Source of the DNA: Streptomyces sp. RerS4
Lineage (GTDB): Bacteria > Actinomycetota > Actinomycetes > Streptomycetales > Streptomycetaceae
Assembly (NCBI RefSeq): GCF_023515955.1
Contig: NZ_CP097322.1
Coordinates: 2,420,001-2,484,000, forward strand
Length of the DNA: 64,000 nucleotides
Direction: 5' to 3'
The notes under the pieces are model-generated. The model made no database searches, was not told where the DNA came from, and was given only the letters and a program-made list of their open reading frames with translations. Positions 17,185 to 26,212 of the stretch are shown one piece after another. Numbering within the stretch: position 1 is the stretch's first letter; the number at the start of each line of letters is the position of its first letter. The translations under genes and the position numbers were made by a program.

Positions 17185-18189
17185 ATGTCCAAGATCAAGC
17201 CGGCCAAGGGCTCCCCGTACGCCCGCATCCTCGGTGTCGGCGGCTACCGTCCGACCCGGGTGGTGCCCAACGAGGTCATCCTGGAGACGATCGACTCGTC
17301 CGACGAGTGGATCCGCTCCCGCTCCGGCATCGCCACCCGGCACTGGGCCTCGCCCCAGGAGACGGTCGCGGCGATGTCCGTGGAGGCTTCCGGCAAGGCG
17401 CTCGCCGACGCCGGGATCTCCCCCGAGCAGATCGGTGCCGTGATCGTCTCGACGGTCTCGCACTTCAAGCAGACGCCGGCCATCGCGACGGAGATCGCGC
17501 ACCGGATCGGCGCGGTCAAGCCCGCCGCGTTCGACATCTCCGCGGGCTGTGCCGGTTTCGGCTACGGCCTCACGCTGGCCAAGGGCATGGTCGTCGAGGG
17601 GTCGGCGCAGTACGTCCTCGTGATCGGTGTCGAGCGACTGTCGGACCTGACCGACCTGGAGGACCGCGCGACGGCCTTCCTGTTCGGTGACGGCGCGGGC
17701 GCCGTCGTCGTGGGCCCCTCGGACGAGCCGGCCATCGGCCCCACGGTGTGGGGTTCGGAGGGCGACAAGTCGGAGACGATCAAGCAGACCGTGCCGTGGG
17801 ACGCGTACCTCGGCAAGGACTCCGGCGAGAAGTTCCCGGCCATCACGCAGGAGGGTCAGGCGGTCTTCCGCTGGGCCGTCTTCGAGATGGCCAAGGTGGC
17901 CCAGCAGGCGCTCGACGCCGCCGGGATCGCCGCGGAAGACCTGGACGTCTTCATCCCGCACCAGGCCAACATGCGGATCATCGACTCGATGGTGAAGACC
18001 CTGAAACTGCCGGAGCACGTCACGGTCGCCCGTGACGTGGAAACCACCGGCAACACGTCGGCCGCCTCGATTCCGCTCGCCATGGAGCGGCTTCTGGCGA
18101 CCGGAGCGGCGAAGAGCGGCGACACCGCGCTCGTCATCGGCTTCGGGGCGGGGCTCGTCTACGCCGCGACGGTCGTTACCCTCCCCTAG
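17185..18189 (+). CDS. fabH: 3-oxoacyl-ACP synthase III
   Basis: A 334-residue condensing enzyme that starts fatty-acid chains by joining acyl-CoA primers to malonyl-ACP. The catalytic triad is Cys122 (SAGCAGF), His259 (PHQANMR) and Asn290 (TGNTS). In Streptomyces this enzyme accepts branched primers made from amino acids; that is family knowledge. The AAGGAG ribosome-binding site precedes ATG 17185. It lies between fabD and acpP. Confidence 0.97.
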   Translation: MSKIKPAKGSPYARILGVGGYRPTRVVPNEVILETIDSSDEWIRSRSGIATRHWASPQETVAAMSVEASGKALADAGISPEQIGAVIVSTVSHFKQTPAIATEIAHRIGAVKPAAFDISAGCAGFGYGLTLAKGMVVEGSAQYVLVIGVERLSDLTDLEDRATAFLFGDGAGAVVVGPSDEPAIGPTVWGSEGDKSETIKQTVPWDAYLGKDSGEKFPAITQEGQAVFRWAVFEMAKVAQQALDAAGIAAEDLDVFIPHQANMRIIDSMVKTLKLPEHVTVARDVETTGNTSAASIPLAMERLLATGAAKSGDTALVIGFGAGLVYAATVVTLP

Positions 18190-18244
18190 GGCCGGGAGCA
18201 GTTCCCGCCCTGTTCAAACCAGTCAGCAAGAGAAGGAGCGCCAC

Positions 18245-18493
18245 ATGGCCGCCACCCAGGACGAGATCGTCGAAGGCCTCGCGGAGATCGTCAACGAGAT
18301 CGCCGGCATCCCGGTCGAGGACGTCGAGATCGACAAGTCCTTCACCGACGACCTGGACGTCGACTCGCTGTCCATGGTCGAGGTCGTCGTCGCCGCCGAA
18401 GAGCGCTTCGACGTCAAGATCCCGGACGAGGACGTCAAGAACCTCAAGACCGTCGGCGACGCCGCCGAGTACATCCTGAAGCACCAGGCCTGA
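18245..18493 (+). CDS. acpP: Acyl carrier protein
   Basis: An 82-residue acidic acyl carrier protein. The phosphopantetheine attachment motif DSL contains Ser41. The preceding LDVD and helix II sequence are typical of fatty-acid ACPs. It starts at ATG 18245, eight bases after AGAAGGAG, inside a longer open frame. It carries the growing chain between the enzymes of the same operon. Confidence 0.97.
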   Translation: MAATQDEIVEGLAEIVNEIAGIPVEDVEIDKSFTDDLDVDSLSMVEVVVAAEERFDVKIPDEDVKNLKTVGDAAEYILKHQA

Positions 18494-18572
18494 GCCTGAC
18501 GAGCGTTTGTCGCCACCTGGCGGTGGCGCCGTGACAATTCAGCACCCCCTGAGACGTGGAGAAAGAATTCCT

Positions 18573-19838
18573 GTGAGCCCGACCAATCGCACCGTGGTCG
18601 TCACCGGTATCGGCGCAACCACTCCGCTGGGTGGCGACAGCGCTTCGACCTGGGAAGGTCTGCTCGCCGGCCGGTCCGGCGTCTCGCCCCTCGAAGGCGA
18701 GCGCTTCGCCGAACTGCCGGTCCGCATCGCCGCCCAGGCGGCGGTGGACCCGAGCGAGGTACTGCCCCGCCCGCTGGCCCGCAAGCTGGACCGCTCGGCC
18801 CAGTTCGCCGTCATCGCCGCCCGTGAGGCCTGGGCCGACGCCGGTTACACCGCCCCCGCGGGCGACGACGAGTCCGTCGTCCCCGAGCGGCTGGGCACCG
18901 TGATCGCCTCCGGCATCGGCGGCGTCACCACTCTGCTGGACCAGTACGACGTACTGAAGGAAAAGGGTGTGCGCCGGGTCTCCCCGCACACCGTCCCCAT
19001 GCTCATGCCGAACGGCCCGTCGGCCAACGTCGGCCTGGAGGTCAACGCCCGCGCCGGTGTGCACACGCCGGTCAGCGCGTGCGCGTCGGGCGCCGAGGCC
19101 ATCGGCTACGCGGTCGAGATGATCCGCACCGGCCGCGCCGACGTCGTCGTCGCCGGCGGCACCGAGGCGGCCATCCACCCGCTGCCGATCGCCGCGTTCG
19201 CCAACATGATGGCGATGTCCAAGAACAACGACGCCCCGACCGAGGCCTCGCGCCCCTACGACAAGGCCCGCGACGGCTTCGTCCTCGGTGAGGGCGCCGG
19301 TGTCGTGGTCCTGGAGTCCGCCGAGCACGCCGCCGCGCGCGGCGCCCGCGTCTACTGCGAGGTGCTGGGCCAGGGCCTGTCGGCGGACAGCCACCACATC
19401 GCGCAGCCGGAGCCCACGGGTCGCGGTGTCGCGGCGGCCGTGCGGAACCTGCTGGACAACACGCAGCTGGACCCGTCCGAGCTGGTCCACGTCAACGCGC
19501 ACGCCACGTCCACCCCGCAGGGTGACACGGCCGAGCTGAAGGCCCTGCGCAAGGTCCTGGGCGACGACCTCGACCACATCGCGATCTCCGCGACCAAGTC
19601 GATGACCGGTCACCTGCTGGGCGGTGCGGGCGGCATCGAGACCGTCGCGACCGTGCTGGCGCTGTACCACCGGATCGCCCCGCCGACGATCAACATCGAC
19701 GACCTGGACGAGGACGTCGACGCGGACATCGTGCGCGGCGAGCCCCGCAAGCTGCCCGTCGACGACCCGATCTCGGCGATCAACAACTCCTTCGGCTTCG
19801 GCGGCCACAACGTCTCCCTGGCGTTCCGCACCGTCTGA
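18573..19838 (+). CDS. fabF: 3-oxoacyl-ACP synthase II
   Basis: A 421-residue elongating beta-ketoacyl-ACP synthase. The Cys-His-His triad is Cys170 (SACASG), His310 (NAHATST) and His347 (TGHLLGGAGG), with the conserved Lys342. GTG 18573 is chosen because it follows GGAGAAAG and starts the conserved N-terminus; the frame is open to 18507. It is the last gene of the fab operon and ends before a strong hairpin. Confidence 0.97.
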   Translation: MSPTNRTVVVTGIGATTPLGGDSASTWEGLLAGRSGVSPLEGERFAELPVRIAAQAAVDPSEVLPRPLARKLDRSAQFAVIAAREAWADAGYTAPAGDDESVVPERLGTVIASGIGGVTTLLDQYDVLKEKGVRRVSPHTVPMLMPNGPSANVGLEVNARAGVHTPVSACASGAEAIGYAVEMIRTGRADVVVAGGTEAAIHPLPIAAFANMMAMSKNNDAPTEASRPYDKARDGFVLGEGAGVVVLESAEHAAARGARVYCEVLGQGLSADSHHIAQPEPTGRGVAAAVRNLLDNTQLDPSELVHVNAHATSTPQGDTAELKALRKVLGDDLDHIAISATKSMTGHLLGGAGGIETVATVLALYHRIAPPTINIDDLDEDVDADIVRGEPRKLPVDDPISAINNSFGFGGHNVSLAFRTV

Positions 19839-19850
19839 CCGTAGCGACGC

Positions 19851-19877
19851 GTCACAAGCGTCACGAGCGTCACAAGA
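19851..19877. repeat. Triple 9-bp direct repeat
   Basis: CGTCACAAG, CGTCACGAG, CGTCACAAG in tandem, directly after fabF and running into the terminator hairpin. Confidence 0.7.
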
Positions 19878-19918
19878 CGGAGGCCCCCGCCCGGCATCGC
19901 CGGGCGGGGGCCTCCGTC
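19876..19918. terminator. Bidirectional terminator, fabF / DUF3145
   Basis: A perfect 20-bp stem (19876-19895 and 19899-19918) with a three-base loop, between convergent fabF and the DUF3145 gene; it can serve both. Confidence 0.92.
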
Positions 19919-19935
19919 GTACGCGTCGTACGGTG

Positions 19936-20430
19936 TCAGACCACCTGGTGGAGCCAGCGGACCGGGGCGCCCTCGCCCGCGTAGCGGAAGGGCTCCAGTT
20001 CGTCGTCCCAGGGCTTGCCGAGCAGTTTGGCGATCTCCGCCTCCAGGTCCGTCTCGCCGCGCGCCGAGCGGGCGAGGGCGGCGCGCAGCCGGTCCTCGGG
20101 GATGAGGATGTCGCCGTGCATGCCGGTGACGGCGTGGAAGATGCCCAGCTCGGGGGTGGAGCTGTAGCGCTCGCCCTCGGCGGTCGGGCAGGGTTCGGCG
20201 GTCACCTCGAAGCGGAGCAGGTGCCAGCCGCGCAGGGCGGAGGCGAGTTTCGAGGCGGTGCCGGCCTCGGCCTGCCAGGAGAACTCGGCTCTCCAGGTGC
20301 CGGGGGAGGCGGGCTGCCGGATCCAGTCGAGGTTCACCCGCACCCCGAGCACGCCGGCCACTGCCCATTCCACGTGCGGACAGAGCGCGCGCGGCGCGGA
20401 ATGCACGTACAGAACTCCACGTGTCGTCAC
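19936..20430 (-). CDS. DUF3145 family protein
   Basis: A 164-residue protein of the actinobacterial DUF3145 family, regularly found next to the fab operon in Streptomyces. No catalytic motif, signal or membrane segment is visible; it has conserved aromatic patches (GVLYVHSAP at the N-terminus, WRAEFSW near 43) and ends PVRWLHQVV. GTG 20430 is fixed by GGAGGT four bases upstream. Function unknown; it is convergent with fabF, so it is not in the same transcript. Confidence 0.88.
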   Translation of the reverse strand: MTTRGVLYVHSAPRALCPHVEWAVAGVLGVRVNLDWIRQPASPGTWRAEFSWQAEAGTASKLASALRGWHLLRFEVTAEPCPTAEGERYSSTPELGIFHAVTGMHGDILIPEDRLRAALARSARGETDLEAEIAKLLGKPWDDELEPFRYAGEGAPVRWLHQVV

Positions 20431-20680
20431 CGGGACCTCCAGTGTGGGACGAGGTCGGGAATAATCTCCAGAAAACGGACAGTATGTGACGTGATGTAAT
20501 GTAACGGAAATTATTGGACATTGCGCTACGCCGCTTGCGGCCGAAACGCCACGGGAAAAAGCTACCGTGCGCCAGGGGTCATGGTGTGACGTACGGTCGC
20601 ACCGAAGCCCGTAAACACAGAGCATTCACTCAGCAGGACGCCCCCGGAAGGACGGTGGGCGACGAGAGGGGGACGACCCG
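20431..20680. promoter_or_regulatory. Divergent promoter region, DUF3145 / GDSL lipoprotein
   Basis: A 250-bp gap with an unusually AT-rich core (about 20480-20520) containing overlapping TGTGACGTGATGTAATGTAA-type repeats. It must hold both promoters; no exact operator can be assigned by eye. Confidence 0.4.
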
Positions 20681-21577
20681 ATGCGCACCACCGCCCCGCG
20701 CCGCCGCGTGCGCGGGACCGTCGCGGGCGTGAGCCTGGCGGCGGCCCTGCTCGCCTCGACGGTCACGGGGTGTGACGACGGGGGTTCGTCACCCCGGGGG
20801 GAACGGGGCGCGCAGTCGAGGCCGCGGTGGAACACCGCACCCACCTCGGTCGCCGCCGTCGGGGACTCCATCACCCGTGGCTTCGACGCCTGTTCGGTGC
20901 TGGCGGACTGCCCGGAGGTCTCCTGGGCCACCGGCACCGACCCCACCGTGCGCTCGCTCGCGGCCCGGCTGATCGGCGAGGCCGAGGCGCCCTCGCGCAG
21001 CTGGAACCTGGCGGTGACCGGCTCGCGCATGGCCGACCTCCCGGGGCAGCTGGCGCAGGCGGCGACGTACCGCCCCGACCTGGTCACGGTGATGGTGGGC
21101 TCGAACGACGCCTGCCGGCCCACCGCTTCGTCGATGACGCCGGTGGAGCAGTTCCGGGCCGACTTCGAGCGAGCCCTGCGCGAACTGCGGGCCGCCTCCC
21201 CCACCTCACAGGTCTACGTGTCCTCCGTGCCAGACCTCCAGCGGCTGTGGGAGCAGGGCAAGGACAGCCCGATGGTGCGGCAGGTCTGGAAACTGGGGAT
21301 CTGTCAGTCGATGCTGGCCGAGCCGCTGGCGGCGACGACGGGGGCCACCGCCCGGCGCGAGCAGGTGCGGGCGCGGGTGGTCGAGTACAACGAGGTACTG
21401 CGCGAGGTGTGCGCGAAGGACGAGCTGTGCCGCTACGACGGCGGCGCCGTCTTCCAGTACCCGTTCGCAGCGGATCAGTTGAGCCGCTGGGACTGGTTCC
21501 ACCCGGGCCGCGACGGTCAGGCGCGGCTGGCGGAGCTGGCGCACCGACAGGTGACGGCGGCCGAACCGCCGCGTTGA
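20681..21577 (+). CDS. Secreted SGNH/GDSL hydrolase, probable lipoprotein
   Basis: A 298-residue exported hydrolase. The N-terminus has Arg residues, a hydrophobic core and VTGC at about 28-31 as a weak lipobox. The SGNH blocks are visible: GDSIT (block I, catalytic Ser), a GSND block III, and WFHPG near the C-terminus supplying Asp/His (WDWFHP). It probably acts as a cell-surface or secreted esterase or lipase; the substrate is unknown. The ATG follows GAGAGGGGG. Confidence 0.88.
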   Translation: MRTTAPRRRVRGTVAGVSLAAALLASTVTGCDDGGSSPRGERGAQSRPRWNTAPTSVAAVGDSITRGFDACSVLADCPEVSWATGTDPTVRSLAARLIGEAEAPSRSWNLAVTGSRMADLPGQLAQAATYRPDLVTVMVGSNDACRPTASSMTPVEQFRADFERALRELRAASPTSQVYVSSVPDLQRLWEQGKDSPMVRQVWKLGICQSMLAEPLAATTGATARREQVRARVVEYNEVLREVCAKDELCRYDGGAVFQYPFAADQLSRWDWFHPGRDGQARLAELAHRQVTAAEPPR

Positions 21578-21619
21578 CGCCCCGGGCGTGGCGGATGTGC
21601 CGATCAGCGGTTGATCGGA

Positions 21620-21649
21620 CCGGGGGCGGGTGTCAGGGCCCGCCCCCGG
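21620..21649. terminator. Terminator between the GDSL and beta-glucosidase genes
   Basis: An 11-bp stem CCGGGGGCGGG (21620-21630) and complement (21639-21649) with an eight-base loop, between convergent genes. Confidence 0.75.
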
Positions 21650-21773
21650 ACCGGTTCCGGGGCCTCACAAGGGGCGATTTCAGGCCACTTCGCCCACGAC
21701 GTCGCTCACGGCGTGTCGCGCCGCCCGTCGCGGGGCCGGACGGCGCACACGTCGAGGCTCACGCCGTGGAGGC

Positions 21774-24236
21774 TCACACGGCGAGGGTGGCCGTGAGCCG
21801 GGTGTCCGCGTGGGAGTGGCTCGCGCGGACCTCGTAGGTGCCGCCGACGCGGCGCCAGGCGCGGGCGCTCTCGTCCCAGACCTCGAAGGCCCGCGCGGGC
21901 AACGGGATCTCGACCTCGACGCTCTCGCCGGGGCCCGCCTCGACGCCCGCGAAGGCGGCCAGCCAGCTCGCCGGGCGCCCGGCCGTGTCCTCGACGGGTG
22001 CGAGGTAGACCTGGACGACCTCGCGGCCGGGCCGGGCGCCGGTGTTGGTGACGCGGACCCGGACGGCCTCGGCGCCGGCCTCCAGGGACTCGTAGGCCCA
22101 GTCGGTGTAGCCGAGGCCGTGCCCGAAGGGGTAGGCGGGGCGCACGCCGCGCGCCTCGTAGGCCCGGTAGCCGATGAAGAGGCCCTCCGCGTACTCCAGT
22201 CGGCCGTCGGTCGGGACGACCTCGGTGACGGGCGCGTCGGCGAGGGTGGCGGGCCAGGTGGTGGGCAGTCGCCCGCCGGGCTCCGCGGCGCCGAACAGGA
22301 CGTCGGCCAGCGCGGCCCCGCCCTCCTGGCCGGGGAACCAGGTCAGGAGCACGGCGGCGACGTCCTCGCGCCACGGGAGTTCCACCGGGGAGCCGGCGTT
22401 GACGACGACCACCGTGTTCGGGTTGACGGCGGCGACGGCGCGCACCAGGTCGTCCTGCCGGCCGGGCAGGCGCAGGTCGGCGCGGTCGAAGCCCTCGGAC
22501 TCCACGCGCTCGGTGGTGGCGACGACCACGACGGCGGTGTCGGCGGCCCGCGCGGCCTCCACGGCCTCGGCGATGAGCTCGTCGGGGTCACGGCGCGGGC
22601 CGAGGTGGAGCAGGGAGAACATGACGGCCTTGAGCGGGAGGGTGCTCACGTCGGGGACCTGGTAGGTCAGCGAGACCTCGACGGGCTCACCCGCCGTCAG
22701 TTCGGCGCGGGCGCGCTCGCTGGGGGCACCGAAGAAGGCCTCGAAGGGGTCGGTCTCGTCGCCCATCTCCTGGACGCCCTCCCAGAGGGTCTCCCCGTCG
22801 AGGGTGAGGGTGAAGGCGCCGAGTCCGCGGGTGCCGAAGGTGTGCGGGCCGCTCTCGCGCGGCACGAAGCGGCCGGTGACCTCGATGGTGGCCATGTTCT
22901 CGTAAGTGGCCCCGGCGGGCAGGTCGTCGCCGATCCACTGGACCTGGCCGCTGGGCAGGGAGCCTTCGCCGAGGACGGCCCCCGAGGCGTCGCGGCAGAC
23001 GGCGCGCAGCGTGAAGCCCTGGCCGGCCGGGGCGGGTTCCTCGCTCGGGTCGGCGCCGACGGCGTAGGTGAGGGTGCCCGGCGGGAGGGCGGCGGTGAGC
23101 CCGTCGAGCGGCGAGACCACCCGTTCGGGGAAGACGGTGGCGCTGCCGCCGCCCAGGACGCGGGCGTCGCGGGCGGCGGCGCCGATCAGGGCGACGGTGC
23201 GGCCGGAGCCCGCGTCCAGGGGCAGGGCGCCGTCGGTGTTGCGTACGAGGACGGACCCGCGGGCGGCCATCTCCCGGGCCAGGGCCTGCCCGTCGATCGG
23301 GGCCGGCGCCTCGGTGACGGCGGCCGGGGCGCTCTCCAGCAGGCCGACGCGGGCGGCGAGGCGCAGCACGTTGCGTACGGCGGCGTCGACGGTGGCCTCG
23401 GGGACCTCGCCGGCGCGGACGGCGGCGGCGAGGTCGGGGCCGTACACGGTCCGGGGGCCGGGCATGGCCACGTCGAGGCCGCCGAGGACGTCCCCGGTGG
23501 TGGAGCGGGCGGCCATCCAGTCGGACACGTTGGAGCCGTCGAAGCCCCACTCGGCGCGCAGGACCTCGTTCACCAGGTACCGGTTCTCGGTCATGGTCGT
23601 GCCGTTGACCTGGTTGTAGGCGGTCATGATGCCCCAGGGGTGGGCGTTGGTGACGATGGCCTCGAAGGGCGCCAGGTACAGCTCGCGCAGGGGGCGCGGG
23701 GCGATGACGCAGTCGACGGTGAAGCGCTGCGTCTCGGCGTCGTTGCCCACGAAGTGCTTGACGGTCGTGCCGACGCCGCCGTCCTGCACCCCGGCGACGT
23801 AACCCGTGCCGACGGCTCCGGTGAGGTGGGGGTCCTCGGAGTAGCACTCGAAGTGCCGGCCGCCCAGCGGGGAGCGGTGCAGGTTGACGGTGGGGGCGAG
23901 GACGACGTGGACACCCTTGCGACGGGCCTCCTGCGCGAGGAGGCGGCCCGCGCGGCGGGCGAGGGCCGGGTCCCAGGCGGCGGCGAGCGCCGTCGGGGAG
24001 GGCAGGGCGATGGACGGGTCGTCGGCGGTCCAGCGCACACCGCGGACCCCGATGGGGCCGTCGGACATGACCAGGGAGCGCAGTCCGATCGCCGGGACGG
24101 CGGGCAGCGACCACATGTCCTGGCCGGCCAGGAGACGGGTCTTGGTGTCGAGATCCAGTTTGCCCAGTGCCGTCTCGACGGCGTCTTCGCGGGCCTGGTC
24201 GCGGGCCTGATCGCGGGTCTGATCGGCATCGGTCAC
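21774..24236 (-). CDS. Glycoside hydrolase family 3 beta-glucosidase with PA14 insert
   Basis: An 820-residue GH3 enzyme. Order of domains: GH3 N-terminal barrel with KHF at 160-162 and the nucleophile Asp239 (SDW); GH3 C-terminal sandwich; a PA14-like insert near residues 390-490; and a C-terminal fibronectin-III-like domain. No signal peptide is present, so it probably cleaves imported beta-glucosides in the cytosol. The N-terminus carries a DQ(T/A)R tetrapeptide repeat encoded by three 12-bp units. GTG 24236 follows GAGGAGG. A TetR regulator is divergent and may control it. Confidence 0.93.
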   Translation of the reverse strand: MTDADQTRDQARDQAREDAVETALGKLDLDTKTRLLAGQDMWSLPAVPAIGLRSLVMSDGPIGVRGVRWTADDPSIALPSPTALAAAWDPALARRAGRLLAQEARRKGVHVVLAPTVNLHRSPLGGRHFECYSEDPHLTGAVGTGYVAGVQDGGVGTTVKHFVGNDAETQRFTVDCVIAPRPLRELYLAPFEAIVTNAHPWGIMTAYNQVNGTTMTENRYLVNEVLRAEWGFDGSNVSDWMAARSTTGDVLGGLDVAMPGPRTVYGPDLAAAVRAGEVPEATVDAAVRNVLRLAARVGLLESAPAAVTEAPAPIDGQALAREMAARGSVLVRNTDGALPLDAGSGRTVALIGAAARDARVLGGGSATVFPERVVSPLDGLTAALPPGTLTYAVGADPSEEPAPAGQGFTLRAVCRDASGAVLGEGSLPSGQVQWIGDDLPAGATYENMATIEVTGRFVPRESGPHTFGTRGLGAFTLTLDGETLWEGVQEMGDETDPFEAFFGAPSERARAELTAGEPVEVSLTYQVPDVSTLPLKAVMFSLLHLGPRRDPDELIAEAVEAARAADTAVVVVATTERVESEGFDRADLRLPGRQDDLVRAVAAVNPNTVVVVNAGSPVELPWREDVAAVLLTWFPGQEGGAALADVLFGAAEPGGRLPTTWPATLADAPVTEVVPTDGRLEYAEGLFIGYRAYEARGVRPAYPFGHGLGYTDWAYESLEAGAEAVRVRVTNTGARPGREVVQVYLAPVEDTAGRPASWLAAFAGVEAGPGESVEVEIPLPARAFEVWDESARAWRRVGGTYEVRASHSHADTRLTATLAV
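24189..24224 (-). repeat. 12-bp triplicate at the 5' end of the glucosidase gene
   Basis: Three near-identical 12-bp units (GCGGGCCTGATC type) at 24189, 24201 and 24213 encode the repeated R-D-Q-(T/A) N-terminal residues. Confidence 0.75.
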
Positions 24237-24326
24237 GGCCGTGCCTCCTCGTCGGGTGCGGGTGCGTGCGGTGCGGTGCGGTGTGCGCCCATGGTGGACC
24301 CGCTACCTGGTGAACGGTAGGGTTCG

Positions 24327-24343
24327 TTATCGTTATGTGATAA
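24327..24343. promoter_or_regulatory. Candidate TetR operator TTATC-N7-GATAA
   Basis: A small AT-rich inverted repeat in the gap between the glucosidase and the TetR gene, 54 bp before the TetR start and about 90 bp before the glucosidase start. Confidence 0.5.
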
Positions 24344-24396
24344 TCCGATGCCGTACGGTCCTGCTGGCAGGGTGCGAGCGGAAGGGGTGCCGGGCG

Positions 24397-24972
24397 ATGG
24401 CCAGGGCGAAGAGCGAGGAGCGGCGCGGCGAGATCGTCCGCGCGGCGGTCGAGGTGATCGCGGAGCGGGGCTACCGGGGTGCGTCCCTGAACTCCGTCGC
24501 CGAGCGCGTGGGCCTGACCCAGCAGGGGCTGCTGCACTACTTCCCCACCAAGGAGGCGCTGCTCGTCGCGGTCCTGGAGGAACGGGACCGCTGGGACACG
24601 GGCGGCGGCTCGCGCGCCGCCGCGGGCACCTGGCGGCTCGACCTGCTGGCCTCCCTGGTGGACTACAACGCCATGCGGCCCGGCATCGTGCAGACCTTCT
24701 CGGCGCTGCTGGGCGAGAGCGTCACCGACGGGCATCCGGCCCGGGAGTTCTTCACCGAGCGCTACGCGCAGGTGCGCGGGGAGATGGCCGCCGTGCTGCG
24801 CGCCGAGTTCGGCGAGCACCTCCCGTCGGGGCTCACCCCGGAGCAGGTTGCACCGCTGCTGACGGCGGTGATGGACGGCCTCCAGTACCAGTGGCTGCTC
24901 GCCCCGGAATCGGTGGACATGCCCGCCGCCTTCCGCGCCTTCCTCTCCCTCCTGCGGGGCCCCGACGCGTAA
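24397..24972 (+). CDS. TetR family transcriptional regulator
   Basis: A 191-residue TetR regulator. HTH at about residues 25-45 (GASLNSVAERVGLTQQGLLHYF). The start is ATG 24397, nine bases after GGAAGGGG; the frame upstream is open but unlike protein. The divergent GH3 gene and the TTATC palindrome suggest it represses beta-glucosidase until a sugar or related ligand is present; that is inference. Confidence 0.9.
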   Translation: MARAKSEERRGEIVRAAVEVIAERGYRGASLNSVAERVGLTQQGLLHYFPTKEALLVAVLEERDRWDTGGGSRAAAGTWRLDLLASLVDYNAMRPGIVQTFSALLGESVTDGHPAREFFTERYAQVRGEMAAVLRAEFGEHLPSGLTPEQVAPLLTAVMDGLQYQWLLAPESVDMPAAFRAFLSLLRGPDA

Positions 24973-25051
24973 TCTCCCGGACCGGCGGGGCATCCCCGCC
25001 CCGGGGAACCGCGCGGGTCCCGCGCCGGCGAGCGGGTGGCATCCTGAGCCC

Positions 25052-25771
25052 ATGAGGATCGCCGCCGCGCAGCTCACCTGCGTCCCCGCCGATGTCACCG
25101 CCAACGCCGCCCTCGCCGCGGCCCTCGCCGGGCAGGCCCGGGATCGGGGCGCGGAGCTCGTCGTGTTCCCGGAACTGACTCTCACGGGCTACGAGTTGGA
25201 GTCGCTCGCCGAGGACCCCGGCCTGTGGCTGGCCGACGCGGACGACCCCCGCCTGGACGGGCCGCGTTCGGCCGGGATCGCCGTCGCCGTCAACGCCGCC
25301 CTGCGCGCCGACGGGCCGCTGCCCGCCCTCGCGACGCTGGTCTACGACGCGGACGGCGCGCACGTGACGACGTACGCCAAGCAGCACCTCTACGGACACG
25401 AGCAGGACGTCTTCGCGCCGGGCGACACCGACGGGCGCTTCGAACTCGGCGGAATGCGCTTCTCGTTGGGCATCTGCTTCGACCACCACTTCCCGGACCT
25501 GGCCGCGCGGGCCCGCGCCGACGACTGCCGCGTCCACCTGGCGAGCTCCCTCTACGGCACGGGCGACGGGCGGGCCCAGCGGGCGAGCGTGTACCCCGGG
25601 ATCGCCAAGGGGTACGGGCTCCACGTGGCCCTCGCCAACCACGTCGGCCCGGCGGGCCCGTGGACGGGCTGCGGCGGGGCCGCCGTATGGGCGCCGGACG
25701 GGCGGTCACTGGCGGAGGCCGACGACCACACCCCGGGCCTGGCCGTGGCCGAAGTGGGGGCCGACGCCTGA
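25052..25771 (+). CDS. Nitrilase-superfamily carbon-nitrogen hydrolase
   Basis: A 239-residue nitrilase-superfamily hydrolase, cleaving a non-peptide amide or nitrile. The catalytic triad is Glu41 (FPEL), Lys110 (TYAKQH) and Cys142 (GICFDHHF). It is slightly short for the family (about 260) but has all motifs. It is about 80 bp downstream of the TetR gene, so it could share its transcript. Substrate unknown. Confidence 0.92.
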   Translation: MRIAAAQLTCVPADVTANAALAAALAGQARDRGAELVVFPELTLTGYELESLAEDPGLWLADADDPRLDGPRSAGIAVAVNAALRADGPLPALATLVYDADGAHVTTYAKQHLYGHEQDVFAPGDTDGRFELGGMRFSLGICFDHHFPDLAARARADDCRVHLASSLYGTGDGRAQRASVYPGIAKGYGLHVALANHVGPAGPWTGCGGAAVWAPDGRSLAEADDHTPGLAVAEVGADA

Positions 25772-25778
25772 CGGCCGC

Positions 25779-26114
25779 TCAGGCGGAGTCCGCGAGGAGG
25801 TGCTTCGTGCCCCACTCCCCCAGGGCTTCCAGGGCCGTGTTCAGGTCCTGGCCGAGCGGGGTCAGGGAGTACTCGACGCGGGGCGGGACCTCGTCGTAGA
25901 CCTCGCGGTGGACGATGCCGTCGGTCTCCAACTCGCGCAGCTGCGCGGCGAGGACCTTCTCCGAGACCCCCGGGACCAGTCTGCGCAGTTCGCCGAAGCG
26001 CCGCGGGCACTGCTCCAGCTCCCACAGGAGCGAGACCTTCCACTTGCCGTCGATCACGGCCATCGCGGCCGCGATCCCACAGTGGTCCGCCCCGGGCCTT
26101 CGTGTCAGCGCCAT
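25779..26114 (-). CDS. HxlR family transcriptional regulator
   Basis: A 111-residue winged-helix regulator with the family pattern: an N-terminal Cys (C12), GKWKVSLLWEL, RRFGELRR and VPPRVEYSLTPLG. HxlR proteins often sense reactive electrophiles or redox state through that Cys. ATG 26114 has a GGGAG upstream; GTG 26162 would add 16 residues. It is divergent from the imine-reductase-like gene, which it probably controls, with AAGT-N4-ACTT at 26167-26178 as a candidate operator. Confidence 0.9.
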   Translation of the reverse strand: MALTRRPGADHCGIAAAMAVIDGKWKVSLLWELEQCPRRFGELRRLVPGVSEKVLAAQLRELETDGIVHREVYDEVPPRVEYSLTPLGQDLNTALEALGEWGTKHLLADSA

Positions 26115-26166
26115 CGCGCCCACCTCTCCCACCTGCTCGCTCACCTCGGGGTAACCACCCACCCCA

Positions 26167-26178
26167 AAGTGCGTACTT
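26167..26178. promoter_or_regulatory. Candidate HxlR operator
   Basis: AAGT-GCGT-ACTT in the 98-bp gap between divergent hxlR-type and reductase genes. Confidence 0.45.
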
Positions 26179-26212
26179 GAGTGCCTCGCGGCCTGCCACC
26201 AGGCTAAACGTC

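Noticed and set aside
21630..24320. 896-codon plus-strand frame opposite the beta-glucosidase
   Set aside because: Gly/Ala/Val repeats typical of antisense frames; the GH3 gene on the minus strand has all its motifs.
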